Below are positions 40,374 to 48,437 of a stretch of 64,000 nt of DNA, one piece after another. The translations under genes were made by a program, and so were the position numbers. Source of the stretch: Prauserella marina (lineage in GTDB: Bacteria; Actinomycetota; Actinomycetes; Mycobacteriales; Pseudonocardiaceae); NCBI RefSeq assembly GCF_002240355.1, contig NZ_CP016353.1:6301001-6365000 (forward strand). Reading direction: 5' to 3'. A model generated the notes under the pieces. That model did not search any database. It saw nothing but the letters and a program-made list of their open reading frames with translations, and was not told the DNA's origin. Numbering within the stretch: the stretch's first letter is position 1; each line of letters begins with the position of its first letter.

Positions 40374-41624
40374 GTGCCCGACTCCGAGTCCCACGGCCGC
40401 ACGACCCTCGCCGACTACCGCACCGCACTGAGCACCCCAAGGGCGCGCAGGCCCATGGTGGCATCACTACTCGCCAGACTGCCCATCGCGATGATCGGTA
40501 TCTCGGCCCTGCTGTACGTGCAACATCAGACCGGTTCCTTCGCCATCGCGGGGCTCGTTTCGGCGAGCGCGCTACTCGGAGTGTCCGTCGGCTCGGTCGT
40601 GCAAGGCAGGATCATCGACCGATTCGGTCCCACCAGACCCTTGCTGCTCGTCTCCACGGTCTTCGCGGTGATCATGACCGGACTGGTGCTCGCCATCGAA
40701 GCCAAAGCACCCAGCCCGGTGCTGATCGCGCTCGCGGCCGGTATCGGGATCAGCGAGCCGATGACGGGCACCGCGTCGCGAGCCCTGTGGGGACGCCTGC
40801 TGCCTGCCGGATCGACCCGCAACGCCGCGTTCTCCTACGAGGCCATCAGCATGGAGGTGTTCTTCATCCTCGGGCCCGGCCTGGCCGGAGTACTGGTCAC
40901 CGCCCCGTGGCCCGGCACGGGAATCGTGCTCGGCGCCAGCTGCATGATCACCGGAGCCGTGATGTTCGCGCTGAGCCCTGCCGTCAGGGAATGGGGCCCT
41001 GCCGAGAAATCGAAGCGCAGGCTGCTCGGCGCTCTCGCCAGCCCAGGCATGCGCACTCTCGCGCTCGCGGCGCTCGGTTTCGGCATCGTCCTCGGCTTCG
41101 TCGAGGTCGCCGTCCCCGCTGCCGCCGAGGCAGCCGGCCACCTCGCGATCGGCGGCCTGCTGCTGTCGCTGTGGTCGGTCAGCTCGGTCGGCTTCGGCAT
41201 CGCCTACAGCCTCAAACCCTGGCCACGAACCATGCGGTTGAGACTTCCGGTGCTCCTGGCCGTCTTCGGTGTGCTCGTCGCGATGCTCGCGCTGCCGACC
41301 TCGCTGTGGGGACTCGCGCTGGCTTTGCTCGCGGCCGGAGCGCTCATCACTCCCCAGTCGACGACGCACTCGACCACGATCGAGATCGTCGCGCCGAAGG
41401 GCACGGCCGCCGAGGCATTCGGCTGGGTGCTCACCTCCATCACCCTCGGCCTCGCGCTCGGCCAGTCGGTGAGCGGTTACCTCTCCGAGCACTACGGTCC
41501 GCCTTCGGCGTTCGTCGCCGCTGCGGTGTGCGCGCTCGTCGTCTCCTGCGTCGTGTGGTTCTTGCGCGGCACGATCCGGCAGCCGCTGCCTGACGAGTCG
41601 CGCGGAGCGTCGATGGCTGCCTGA
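40374..41624 (+). CDS. MFS transporter
   Basis: 416 residues with 12 predicted membrane helices. The first loop has GRIIDRFGPTRPLLL (MFS motif A-like), and a central cytoplasmic loop carries EWGPAEKSKRRLLG. The substrate is not readable; drug or small-metabolite efflux is most likely. GTG 40374 is 7 nt after a -10 and has no ribosome site, so a leaderless start is preferred; GTG 40368 and ATG 40353 are alternatives, the latter inside the operator region. It is convergent with pqqB, only 4 bp apart. Confidence 0.83.
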   Translation: MPDSESHGRTTLADYRTALSTPRARRPMVASLLARLPIAMIGISALLYVQHQTGSFAIAGLVSASALLGVSVGSVVQGRIIDRFGPTRPLLLVSTVFAVIMTGLVLAIEAKAPSPVLIALAAGIGISEPMTGTASRALWGRLLPAGSTRNAAFSYEAISMEVFFILGPGLAGVLVTAPWPGTGIVLGASCMITGAVMFALSPAVREWGPAEKSKRRLLGALASPGMRTLALAALGFGIVLGFVEVAVPAAAEAAGHLAIGGLLLSLWSVSSVGFGIAYSLKPWPRTMRLRLPVLLAVFGVLVAMLALPTSLWGLALALLAAGALITPQSTTHSTTIEIVAPKGTAAEAFGWVLTSITLGLALGQSVSGYLSEHYGPPSAFVAAAVCALVVSCVVWFLRGTIRQPLPDESRGASMAA

Positions 41625-41628
41625 AACC

Positions 41629-42513
41629 TCACAACACCAGTTCGGCACCGTCGTAGGGGATCTCGGCTCCCGCGTCGAGTACGGCGGCGTGCTCCGCGGA
41701 AGCGGGATCGAGCACAGGGTTGGTGTTGTTCAGGTGGGTGAACAGCCAGCGAGCTTGGCCACCTGTCTCGCGGATCATCGCGAGGCTGCCCGACACACCG
41801 GCCATCGGAAGGTGGCCCATGGCGGTCTGCGCCGCCGAGTCGACCTCGCCTGCCGTCCTGCCGTGCATCTCGTCAGGCGCGTAGAACGAACCGTCCAGCA
41901 GCACGCACGACGCCTCCGAGCACAGCTTCGAGAAGCCGGAAGGCCATTCGGCGAGACAGGGCGCGTACACGAGCGTGCCCCCGGTCGCGGGGTCCGCGAC
42001 GTGATACGCCACGACCCACGGACCGTCCAGTGTGGACTCGGCCGCGTACTTGGGCCGCTTGTCACTGATCGCGACCGTGGTGACGACGAGCCCGCCCACC
42101 TCGAAGCTCTCCCTCGCGCGATGCCATTCCCACCGCCGGTAGCTCGCGACGACCTCACGCGCCAGCACCGTTTCTCGGACGGCTTCCGGCGCCCACACGT
42201 GCAGGCCATCGGCTTCCTTCAGCTGGAAGAGGCCGAGGGTGTGATCGAGTTCGCCATCGGTGAGCAGCACCCCGCGCAGCGGGGTTTGCCTCGGACCAGG
42301 CCCTGGCGAGAGCGACGTGGCCGACATGAGTTGTTCCCGCAAATCAGGCGATGCGTTGAGCAGGTACCACCCCTCGCCGTCCGCGCTGATCGCGACGCAA
42401 TCCTGCCGCCTCGGTGGAGCGATACCGCTGCGCACAGCCGAACAGTGCCGGCAAGCACAGTTCCACTGCGGGACCCCGCCACCGGCCGCCGTACCGAGCA
42501 CGACAACCCTCAT
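41629..42513 (-). CDS. pqqB: pyrroloquinoline quinone biosynthesis protein PqqB
   Basis: 294 residues, metallo-beta-lactamase fold. The N terminus MRVVVLGTAAGGGVPQWNC is the PqqB signature, with CRHC close by, and LLTDGELDHTLGLFQL is the metal region. PqqB is thought to hydroxylate the cross-linked Glu-Tyr intermediate using iron. ATG 42513 overlaps the pqqE stop as ATGA. It is the last gene of the operon. Confidence 0.95.
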   Translation of the reverse strand: MRVVVLGTAAGGGVPQWNCACRHCSAVRSGIAPPRRQDCVAISADGEGWYLLNASPDLREQLMSATSLSPGPGPRQTPLRGVLLTDGELDHTLGLFQLKEADGLHVWAPEAVRETVLAREVVASYRRWEWHRARESFEVGGLVVTTVAISDKRPKYAAESTLDGPWVVAYHVADPATGGTLVYAPCLAEWPSGFSKLCSEASCVLLDGSFYAPDEMHGRTAGEVDSAAQTAMGHLPMAGVSGSLAMIRETGGQARWLFTHLNNTNPVLDPASAEHAAVLDAGAEIPYDGAELVL

Positions 42514-43589
42514 CGCTTCCCCCTCATCACGAACGGCGGCGTTTCCCCTTGCCCCGCTTCGAGAATCACGTCGACGAGCCCTCTGTCGGGGGACCGGGTG
42601 CACACCGGATCAGTCGCCGCCGCATCACCGGTGAGCAGGAAAGCCTGGCACCGGCAGCCCCCGAAATCCTTCGAGCGGCGCTCGCACGTCCGGCACGGCC
42701 CCTTCATCCAGTCCTCGCCCCGGTAGGCGTTGAACGACTCGGAGAAGTACCAGATGTCGGCGAGCGGCCGGTCTCGCACGTTCTCAAGAGTCAGTGTCGT
42801 GATCGCGGTCGCGGCGGGGCACGGCAACACCGTTCCGTCCGGCGCCACGGTGAGCTGCTGAGCGCCCCAGCCGGACATGCACGGTTTCGGATACGGCTCG
42901 TAGTAGTCGGAAAGCACATACACGATCTGCATCCGATCGCGCAGCCGTTCGACAGCCGCCCTCACGATCGGTTCCGCCTCGGCCAGTTGCTCCCTTGTCG
43001 GCATGAGCGCGTCCCTGTTGCGCAGCGCCCAGCCGTAGTACTGGGTGTTCGCCAGTTCCAACCGGTCGGCACGCATCCGCTCGGCCAGTTCGATGATCCC
43101 GGCCAGCTGATGATGGTTGGCCCTGTGCAGCACGGCGTTGACGCTCAGCGGCAACTCGAACCCGTGCACCAGTTCGGCGGCGGTGAGTTTGTGCTGGTGC
43201 GCTTTGGTTCCCGCGATCTCGTTGGCGAGCACCGGCTCGGCTGCCTGCACCGAGAGCTGGACATGGGCGAGTCCGTTGTCGACGAGTTCGGCGAGCCTGC
43301 GCTCGGTCAGCCCGAGCCCGCTCGTGACGATGCTGGCGTAGCAGCCGAGTTCGGCCGCCTTCGCGACGAGAGTGGCGAGATCGGAACGAGCGAGCGGTTC
43401 TCCTCCCGAAAAATGCACTTGCAGAACACCGAGTTCGCGAGCCTGCGCGAGCACGGAAAGCCACTCCTCCGTGCTCAGCTCGGATTCGCGCGTCACCAAT
43501 TCGAGCGGATTGGAACAGTAGGGGCAGTGCAGGGGACAGCGATGGGTCAACTCGGCGAGCATGCCGAGCGGAGCCGCGGTCACACCCAT
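42510..43589 (-). CDS. pqqE: radical SAM PqqA Glu-Tyr cross-linking enzyme PqqE
   Basis: 359 residues. The radical SAM motif is HRCPLHCPYC (Cys18, Cys22, Cys25), followed by FSGGEPL. The C-terminal SPASM region has auxiliary-cluster Cys: KPCMSGWGAQQL, TVLPCPAA, GPCRTCERRSKDFGGCRCQ and DPVCTRS. It joins the Glu and Tyr side chains of PqqA, presented by PqqD. ATG 43589 overlaps the pqqD end by 10 bp with AGGTGA 4 nt upstream. Confidence 0.96.
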   Translation of the reverse strand: MGVTAAPLGMLAELTHRCPLHCPYCSNPLELVTRESELSTEEWLSVLAQARELGVLQVHFSGGEPLARSDLATLVAKAAELGCYASIVTSGLGLTERRLAELVDNGLAHVQLSVQAAEPVLANEIAGTKAHQHKLTAAELVHGFELPLSVNAVLHRANHHQLAGIIELAERMRADRLELANTQYYGWALRNRDALMPTREQLAEAEPIVRAAVERLRDRMQIVYVLSDYYEPYPKPCMSGWGAQQLTVAPDGTVLPCPAATAITTLTLENVRDRPLADIWYFSESFNAYRGEDWMKGPCRTCERRSKDFGGCRCQAFLLTGDAAATDPVCTRSPDRGLVDVILEAGQGETPPFVMRGKR

Positions 43590-43846
43590 TCGATCACCTG
43601 CCGGTCGGCGAGCCTGGCGAGCACGTCGTGGACGTCCTGCCCACTGACCCCGCGATAGCGCTCGCTCAGCGCGGCGACGATGCCGGTGAGCGGCGTACCG
43701 CCGTCGCACAACGCGAGCACCGCGGCCGCGGTGGGGTTGAGCACGAGCACCCCTTCCGGGAGCAGCACGACGTCGCGCTCCCTCACCTTGTCGAAGCTCA
43801 GCCGCACGCCTCTTCGCAGCCTTGGCCTCGCGGCGGTGGCCTTCAC
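43580..43846 (-). CDS. pqqD: PqqA-binding chaperone PqqD
   Basis: 88-residue RiPP recognition element. PRLRRGVRLSFDKVRERDVVL and LPEGVLVLNPTAAAVLALCDG are the PqqD pattern, then TGIVAALSERYRG and DVLARLADRQVIEWV. It binds PqqA and delivers it to PqqE. GTG 43846 overlaps the pqqC stop as GTGA. The open frame continues upstream inside pqqC but is a shadow there. Confidence 0.93.
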   Translation of the reverse strand: MKATAARPRLRRGVRLSFDKVRERDVVLLPEGVLVLNPTAAAVLALCDGGTPLTGIVAALSERYRGVSGQDVHDVLARLADRQVIEWV

Positions 43847-44619
43847 GAGGCGGCTCCGACCGTGGTCGTTTCCCGCAACCCGGCAATGGCATCGAGCATC
43901 GACCACAGCACGTCGCACTTGAACGAGAGCGCCGCGACGGCCGTTTCCTGCTGCTGCCTGGTTCGCGCGTACTTGACCACGAGGTCGAGAGTTTCCCTGC
44001 CCTCGCCGTTGACGGCGTCGATGCGGTTGGTGAAGTAGGCGAGGTCGGCGTGGCTGATCCACGGGTAGCGCGCGAGCATGTCGCCGACCCGCCTGCGCAT
44101 GAGGTGACCGGAGAACATCTCGGTGAGCCCCGACGCGACGGCCTCGACCCACGGCTTCGTTCGGGCGAAATTGACGTAGGCGTCGACAGCGAACCGAACT
44201 CCTGGCGCGAGATGTCGCTCGTCGAGCACCTCTTCTCTGGTGAGCCCCACCGCCTCGCACAACGCCAGCCAGCGGTGCGCGCCGCCCTCACCTTCGGTGA
44301 GCCCGTCGTGGTAGCTGATCCGGCCGAGCCACTGTCTCCTGACCTCGGCGACAGGGCAGTTACTGATGATCGCCGCGTCCTTCATCGGCAACACGGACTG
44401 GTAGTACCAGCGGTTGGCCGCCCACATCCGCAACTCGTACCTGCTGAGGCTGCCTTCGTGCAGCCGAAGGTGGAAGGGATGCGTTCCCCAGTACTTCACC
44501 GAAAGCCCCCGCAACCGGGCGACGAAGTCCCGTTCGCTCATGGGCCGCTCGGGTGTTTCCTCCCTCACGGGTACGGGAGTCACGGCCGACTCGGACGTCG
44601 GGGGTTTCGGCGGCGGCAT
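43843..44619 (-). CDS. pqqC: PQQ synthase PqqC
   Basis: 258 residues, helical cofactor-independent oxidase that closes the rings and oxidises AHQQ to PQQ in the last step. Motifs are KYWGTHPFHLRLHEGSLS, WAANRWYYQSVLPMKDAAI, RRQWLGRISYHDG, and FSGHLMRRRVGDML with FKCDVLWSMLDAI at the end. ATG 44619 is chosen because GGAGG lies exactly 6 nt upstream; ATG 44625 would leave no gap. A Pro/Glu-rich extension of about 28 residues precedes MSERDFVARL, the usual start of the family, so an internal ATG is possible. Confidence 0.95.
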   Translation of the reverse strand: MPPPKPPTSESAVTPVPVREETPERPMSERDFVARLRGLSVKYWGTHPFHLRLHEGSLSRYELRMWAANRWYYQSVLPMKDAAIISNCPVAEVRRQWLGRISYHDGLTEGEGGAHRWLALCEAVGLTREEVLDERHLAPGVRFAVDAYVNFARTKPWVEAVASGLTEMFSGHLMRRRVGDMLARYPWISHADLAYFTNRIDAVNGEGRETLDLVVKYARTRQQQETAVAALSFKCDVLWSMLDAIAGLRETTTVGAAS

Positions 44620-44657
44620 TGCCATCCTCCATTCGGAAAGCGTGGCCGACGGGAACT

Positions 44658-44669
44658 GAAAGCGCTTTC
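44658..44669. promoter_or_regulatory. LacI-type palindrome between pqqA and pqqC
   Basis: GAAAGCGCTTTC is a perfect 12-bp palindrome with the central CG typical of LacI/GalR-family operators. A related site lies upstream of pqqA at 44852-44865. It may control or pause transcription between pqqA and pqqC. Confidence 0.5.
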
Positions 44670-44693
44670 CCAGCGGCCACGCGACAAGTTCCG

Positions 44694-44792
44694 TTACTCC
44701 ATACGACCGAAGTACGCGGTGACTTCCATCGGAGTCTCGTACTCGACAAAGTCCGGAGTGGTCCAGACCTCAAGCTCAGTGGATTCGACCAT
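44694..44792 (-). CDS. pqqA: PQQ precursor peptide PqqA
   Basis: 32 residues. The peptide begins MVESTELEVWTTPDFVEYET and continues into MEVTAYFGRM; Glu23 and Tyr27 in EVTAY are the conserved E-x3-Y whose side chains become the PQQ skeleton. GGAAGGAGG lies 6 nt before ATG 44792, an excellent ribosome site. It is the first gene of pqqA-C-D-E-B; the 74-bp gap to pqqC holds a LacI-type palindrome, and the pqqA region is probably expressed at a higher level than the enzymes. Confidence 0.93.
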   Translation of the reverse strand: MVESTELEVWTTPDFVEYETPMEVTAYFGRME

Positions 44793-44827
44793 GGTGCGCC
44801 TCCTTCCGAACAAGCAGGACGAAAACG

Positions 44828-44865
44828 CTTATACGGTAACGGGATCCGACTGGAAAGCGCTATCC
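44828..44865 (-). promoter_or_regulatory. pqqA promoter with LacI-type operator over the -35
   Basis: On the minus strand TTTCCA (44856-44851) and TATAAG (44833-44828) are 17 bp apart. GGAAAGCGCTATCC (44852-44865) is a 14-bp palindrome with one mismatch that covers the -35 and also overlaps the stop of the upstream gene. Repression by a LacI-family protein is inferred; no lacI gene is in the window. Confidence 0.5.
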
Positions 44866-45648
44866 CTCGGAGCGGAGATACTCCAACTGGGCAACGACAC
44901 TCGACTCGGCCGGTGCCCACAGTGACCGGTCGACATCGGCATAGACCATTTCCACGACCTGTCGTGGCGTCGCGTCGGCGCCGAGTTCGCGCAGCGCCGC
45001 CCGCACCTGGTCGAGCCGCTGTTCGCGATGCTCGGTGTACTCACGGACCGTACTTGCCAGATCCGGCAGTTCCGGTCCGTGCCCCGGCAGCCCGATCGCC
45101 TGTTCCGGCAACCCATCGAGGGTCCGCAGTGTTCGCAGGTAGTCGCCGAGATCGTCGAGCACCGTCGTTCCCCTGCCGAGCACGGTGTCGCCAGTCAGCA
45201 CATGTGTCTGCCCTGCCTGGGTGAAGGTCAACGTCACCGAATCACTCGTGTGACCTGGCGTGTGCAGTACCTCGATCTCAAGGCCGCCCGCCGCCACGAT
45301 CTCGCCGTGCCGCAACGGTGCGCTCCGCACGCACAGGTCAGCGGAGAGGGCCCGCACGGGCGCGGAAGTCCGCTCCGCGAGCCACGGAGCACCCTCCGCG
45401 TGATCGGGGTGGTGATGGGTGAGCAGGATCAGCTCGACGGAGCCTGCCTCCGCGATCAGCGGGAGGTGGTCCAGATCCTCGTAGCCGGGATCGACGACGA
45501 CAAGACCATCGCCGTCTCCCGACCCGAGCAGCCACGTGTTCGTGCCCTCCAGCGTCATGTGGGACGGGTTGTTCTCAAGCAGAACCGAGGCGAAGGGGGA
45601 GACGTCGCGCAGGACACCGTAGGCCGGGTGGGTCGCGGCATGAGTCAT
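44860..45648 (-). CDS. metallo-beta-lactamase-fold hydrolase
   Basis: 262 residues. Metal ligands are LTHHHPDHAEG, then LHTPGHTSDSV, LTGDTVLG and LPGHGPEL. This matches the glyoxalase-II/LACTB2-like hydrolase found beside crp in mycobacteria (Rv3677c type); the substrate may be a thioester or RNA-like, but this is unknown. ATG 45648 overlaps the NUDIX stop as ATGA and has GGAG 5 nt upstream. Its 3' end overlaps the pqqA operator. Confidence 0.9.
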   Translation of the reverse strand: MTHAATHPAYGVLRDVSPFASVLLENNPSHMTLEGTNTWLLGSGDGDGLVVVDPGYEDLDHLPLIAEAGSVELILLTHHHPDHAEGAPWLAERTSAPVRALSADLCVRSAPLRHGEIVAAGGLEIEVLHTPGHTSDSVTLTFTQAGQTHVLTGDTVLGRGTTVLDDLGDYLRTLRTLDGLPEQAIGLPGHGPELPDLASTVREYTEHREQRLDQVRAALRELGADATPRQVVEMVYADVDRSLWAPAESSVVAQLEYLRSEG

Positions 45649-46436
45649 GGAAGCTCCACTCGGATCGAGTCGCCGTCGACGGCGATCCTCGGCGTGATCT
45701 TCGGAATGGACTCGCGGGCTTCGCACTCCGCGAGCACGGCCGCCGCTGTCGGGTAATCGGCGAGTTCCCGCAGAATGCACCAGGTCGGCGGCATGAGCGC
45801 GCGCCTGCCCGCTTCCGCGTCGGCTATCGCGGCGAGCGGACGTTGCCAGCCGGAGGACTCCGCCTCCGTCGTGGCTCCGTCGGCCTCCTGTCCCTCCGGT
45901 AGGACGGCGACGAAGAACCGCGCATCGTAGCGGCGGGTCTCTGCCTCCGGCGTCACCCAGTTGGCCCACGGACGCAGCAGATCAGCACGCAACGTCAACC
46001 CGGCGTCAGCGAGGAAACCGGCGAGCGAGAGCTGCCTGGACACCAGCGCGGCTCTCTCGTCCGCGTAACGGGAGGTGTCGGTGACGGCAGCGTCGGAGGA
46101 GCCTGCCAGCAGAACTCCCGACTCCTCGAACATCTCCCTCACCGCGGCACACACGAGTGCCCTCGCGAGCGAATCGGAGCACCCGAACCAGGTCGCCCAC
46201 CGCGCCGGTTCGGGACCTGCCCAGCTCACAGAAGCGTCGGCGTCCCGCTTGTCGACACCTCCGCCGGGAAAGACGGTCATCCCGGCGGCGAAGGCCATCG
46301 CGCCGACTCTGTGTTGCAGGAACACCTCGATGCCGTCAGCGGCGGCAGTGTCCCGCAACAGCATGACCGTCGCGGCATCCTTCGCCGGCGCGACGACGTC
46401 CGGCTTGGCCGACGACGTTTCGGGAAGCGAGGGCAC
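45645..46436 (-). CDS. NUDIX-domain hydrolase
   Basis: 263 residues. The fold is recognised from AATVMLLRDT, FAAGMTVFPGGGVDKRDAD and AAVREMFEESGVLLAG, the Nudix helix with its Glu pair; a long insertion separates the two halves of the Nudix box, as in RNase-H-fold-like Nudix19 proteins. The substrate is unknown. GTG 46436 has GAGG 6 nt upstream; ATG 46481 lacks one. It is translationally coupled to the metallo-beta-lactamase gene downstream. Confidence 0.8.
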   Translation of the reverse strand: MPSLPETSSAKPDVVAPAKDAATVMLLRDTAAADGIEVFLQHRVGAMAFAAGMTVFPGGGVDKRDADASVSWAGPEPARWATWFGCSDSLARALVCAAVREMFEESGVLLAGSSDAAVTDTSRYADERAALVSRQLSLAGFLADAGLTLRADLLRPWANWVTPEAETRRYDARFFVAVLPEGQEADGATTEAESSGWQRPLAAIADAEAGRRALMPPTWCILRELADYPTAAAVLAECEARESIPKITPRIAVDGDSIRVELP

Positions 46437-46542
46437 CGACGACCTCGGCACGTGGAAAATCGCTGGCACGTACCGCAACATACTGCGTTGTCGATCTCAC
46501 GTCACCGAGTAACGCGTCACCAGAGGGCCGTTCGGCTACCGG

Positions 46543-47673
46543 TCAGTCGACCCAGTGCTGCTCACTGCCGTTGGTCTTCGCCTTCGCGGCCTCGGCCCGC
46601 TCCCGTTCGGCCAGTTCGGCGTGCAGTTCGCGCAGTAGCTGCCTGTCGCGCTCGGAGAGCTGAGGGTCGTCGAGGTCGAGTTCGGGCAATTCGACGATCT
46701 CCTCGCCCCGCAGATTGACGCCCGCGATCGCCCTTCCCCGTTCCGGATCCTCGGCGATGGCCGCGCGAAGCTGCGCGACCTCCTCCTTGGTCATCTCGGT
46801 GGTGGCGGCGGCCCTGTTCTCCCTTTCCTCTTCCGAGGGAGCTTCCACCGCCTCCTCTTCCGGGGACTCGGCGGCAGGAGTGTCGGCGACCTCGTCGACA
46901 GCGGGAGCGGCGGAAACCGCTATGGCCGGCTCCTCGAAGTCGGGAGCCGCGTGCGACGGCTCGCGGGATGCCTCGACGACGGCGTGGGAACCACTCGTGG
47001 CGCGCGGAGCACGGGACGTCCACGACGCCGAACCACCGGCCGACTGGGCGGTGGCGAGCCACACCGGAGTACCGGCAGCGAGCGCGGCCTCGTGGTATTC
47101 GCTTCGCTCAGCGCCCGGACCGGTCACCTCGACCACGGTGCGAATTCCCGCTCTCCGCAACGCGTCGTCGACCCGGAAGGCCACGGCGGGCGGGTGTGCT
47201 TCCGGACCGACCTCGACAAGCACGACTCGCTGGGGCAACGGTCCCGGCACGCTGCCCGCGGGAGTGTTGCGCCACACGGCGTGCACGGAACGAAGGTCCG
47301 GCAAGACTTCGAGAGTCCTGCCCAGCGCCTCGGCGATTCCCTTCTCCGGCTCGTTGTCCTGACTGAACCGGTGCGCGTATCCCGGAACCGACTCGCCGAC
47401 CGTGAGGTGGTCGGCGAGTGAGGCGTCCGATCTGCTCATCTCCAGCACGAGCGCGAGCTCGCGCTGTTCGGAAGGCCGGACCATGATCCGGCCGGCGATC
47501 AGCGCTCCCGCCGTCAGTTCGGCGGCGTCGTCGAGGTGCGAGCGAGCGACCAGCTCACGTGCATCCGACAGCGCGCTGTCGTCCAGTCGGCCCGCCAGTG
47601 CCAGCAGGACGTTGTGCAGCCTCAGCGGCACGCCGAAACCGTCCTTTGGCAGGCCATCGTGGACATCCACCAT
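46543..47673 (-). CDS. conserved protein of unknown function, acidic C-terminal half
   Basis: 376 residues. An N-terminal domain (about 1-110, LHNVLLALAGRLDDSALSDA) and a middle alpha/beta part (VVLVEVGPEAHPPAVAFRVDDALRR in sequence; RTVVEVTGPGAERSEYHEAA) are followed by a disordered acidic region from about 235, with a charged coiled coil at the end (LRELHAELAERERAEAAK). No membrane segment or catalytic motif is seen. GGAGGGAG lies 8 nt before ATG 47673. It sits 36 bp after the next gene upstream; the middle part of this protein resembles the C-terminal part of that neighbour (FVCVGSVD, YHRAALANS), suggesting a related fold. Confidence 0.7.
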   Translation of the reverse strand: MVDVHDGLPKDGFGVPLRLHNVLLALAGRLDDSALSDARELVARSHLDDAAELTAGALIAGRIMVRPSEQRELALVLEMSRSDASLADHLTVGESVPGYAHRFSQDNEPEKGIAEALGRTLEVLPDLRSVHAVWRNTPAGSVPGPLPQRVVLVEVGPEAHPPAVAFRVDDALRRAGIRTVVEVTGPGAERSEYHEAALAAGTPVWLATAQSAGGSASWTSRAPRATSGSHAVVEASREPSHAAPDFEEPAIAVSAAPAVDEVADTPAAESPEEEAVEAPSEEERENRAAATTEMTKEEVAQLRAAIAEDPERGRAIAGVNLRGEEIVELPELDLDDPQLSERDRQLLRELHAELAERERAEAAKAKTNGSEQHWVD

Positions 47674-47709
47674 CGCCGTTCTCCCTCCAGCCCGCTGGCC
47701 AAGCGAGCG

Positions 47710-48342
47710 TCACGCGGGTACGAGTGTGTGGTGACTGGCATCCACGGAGCCCACGCAGACGAACCGAGAGTTCGCGAGCGCCGCCCGGTGGTATGCGGGC
47801 AGATCGAGTTGCGCGGGCAGTACTTCGACGCTGGGCGCTTCGTCACCCAGCACGCGAAGAACACGCTGTAGCTCCCCAGTGAGGCGCGGATATCCGGACA
47901 CGGCCGTCACCAGCAGTATCCGTTTCGCCTCTTGATCACCGGTTCCACGGTCGTGACGCCAGCTCTCCCTGACTTCTCCCACATCCGGACGGCCACGCAG
48001 ACTTGCGTGAACCACCACGGACACCGAATCGACGGTACTCACCCAATCGGGTGCACCCGTCGTGAATGTGTACCGGTTCTCGGCCGAGGCGTCTACCCCA
48101 AGGGTCGAACTCACCTGATGCCAATCCGCGCCGTGCGGGATGAGACCGGCGACCAGCAGGCGATACTCGGACTGATCCAAATCGATCCTGTGCTTCAGCA
48201 AAGACTTGGGCAAGGTCCGCGACAGCGTCCCCATCGCACCCTCGCCGAGCCAGTCACGAAACCGCCAGATCATCTGGTCCGGCATCCGGCCGGCCAGCCG
48301 CAGCAGGAGTTCGTGACATGCGTACTCGATGTCCGGATCCAT
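47710..48342 (-). CDS. conserved protein of unknown function
   Basis: 210 residues, soluble. The N terminus (DIEYACHELLLRLAGRMPDQMIWRFRDWLGEG) looks helical; the second half is alpha/beta (RILLVTAVSGYPRLTGELQRVL, SVEVLPAQLDLPAYHRAALA, SRFVCVGSVDASHHTLVPA). No known motif. ATG 48342 has GGAGG 4 nt upstream, which decides the start. It forms a two-gene operon with 46543-47673. It appears to be restricted to close relatives, since it interrupts the mycobacterial order between the Rv3677c and Rv3678c homologues. Confidence 0.7.
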   Translation of the reverse strand: MDPDIEYACHELLLRLAGRMPDQMIWRFRDWLGEGAMGTLSRTLPKSLLKHRIDLDQSEYRLLVAGLIPHGADWHQVSSTLGVDASAENRYTFTTGAPDWVSTVDSVSVVVHASLRGRPDVGEVRESWRHDRGTGDQEAKRILLVTAVSGYPRLTGELQRVLRVLGDEAPSVEVLPAQLDLPAYHRAALANSRFVCVGSVDASHHTLVPA

Positions 48343-48437
48343 GACACCTCCAGTTTTGGCGGCGTTGGCGGTTGACAGCGCCGCAGGCGACACATCATGC
48401 CGCCATCGCTCGGATTGCCTATCGCGCGCCTGCTTGC

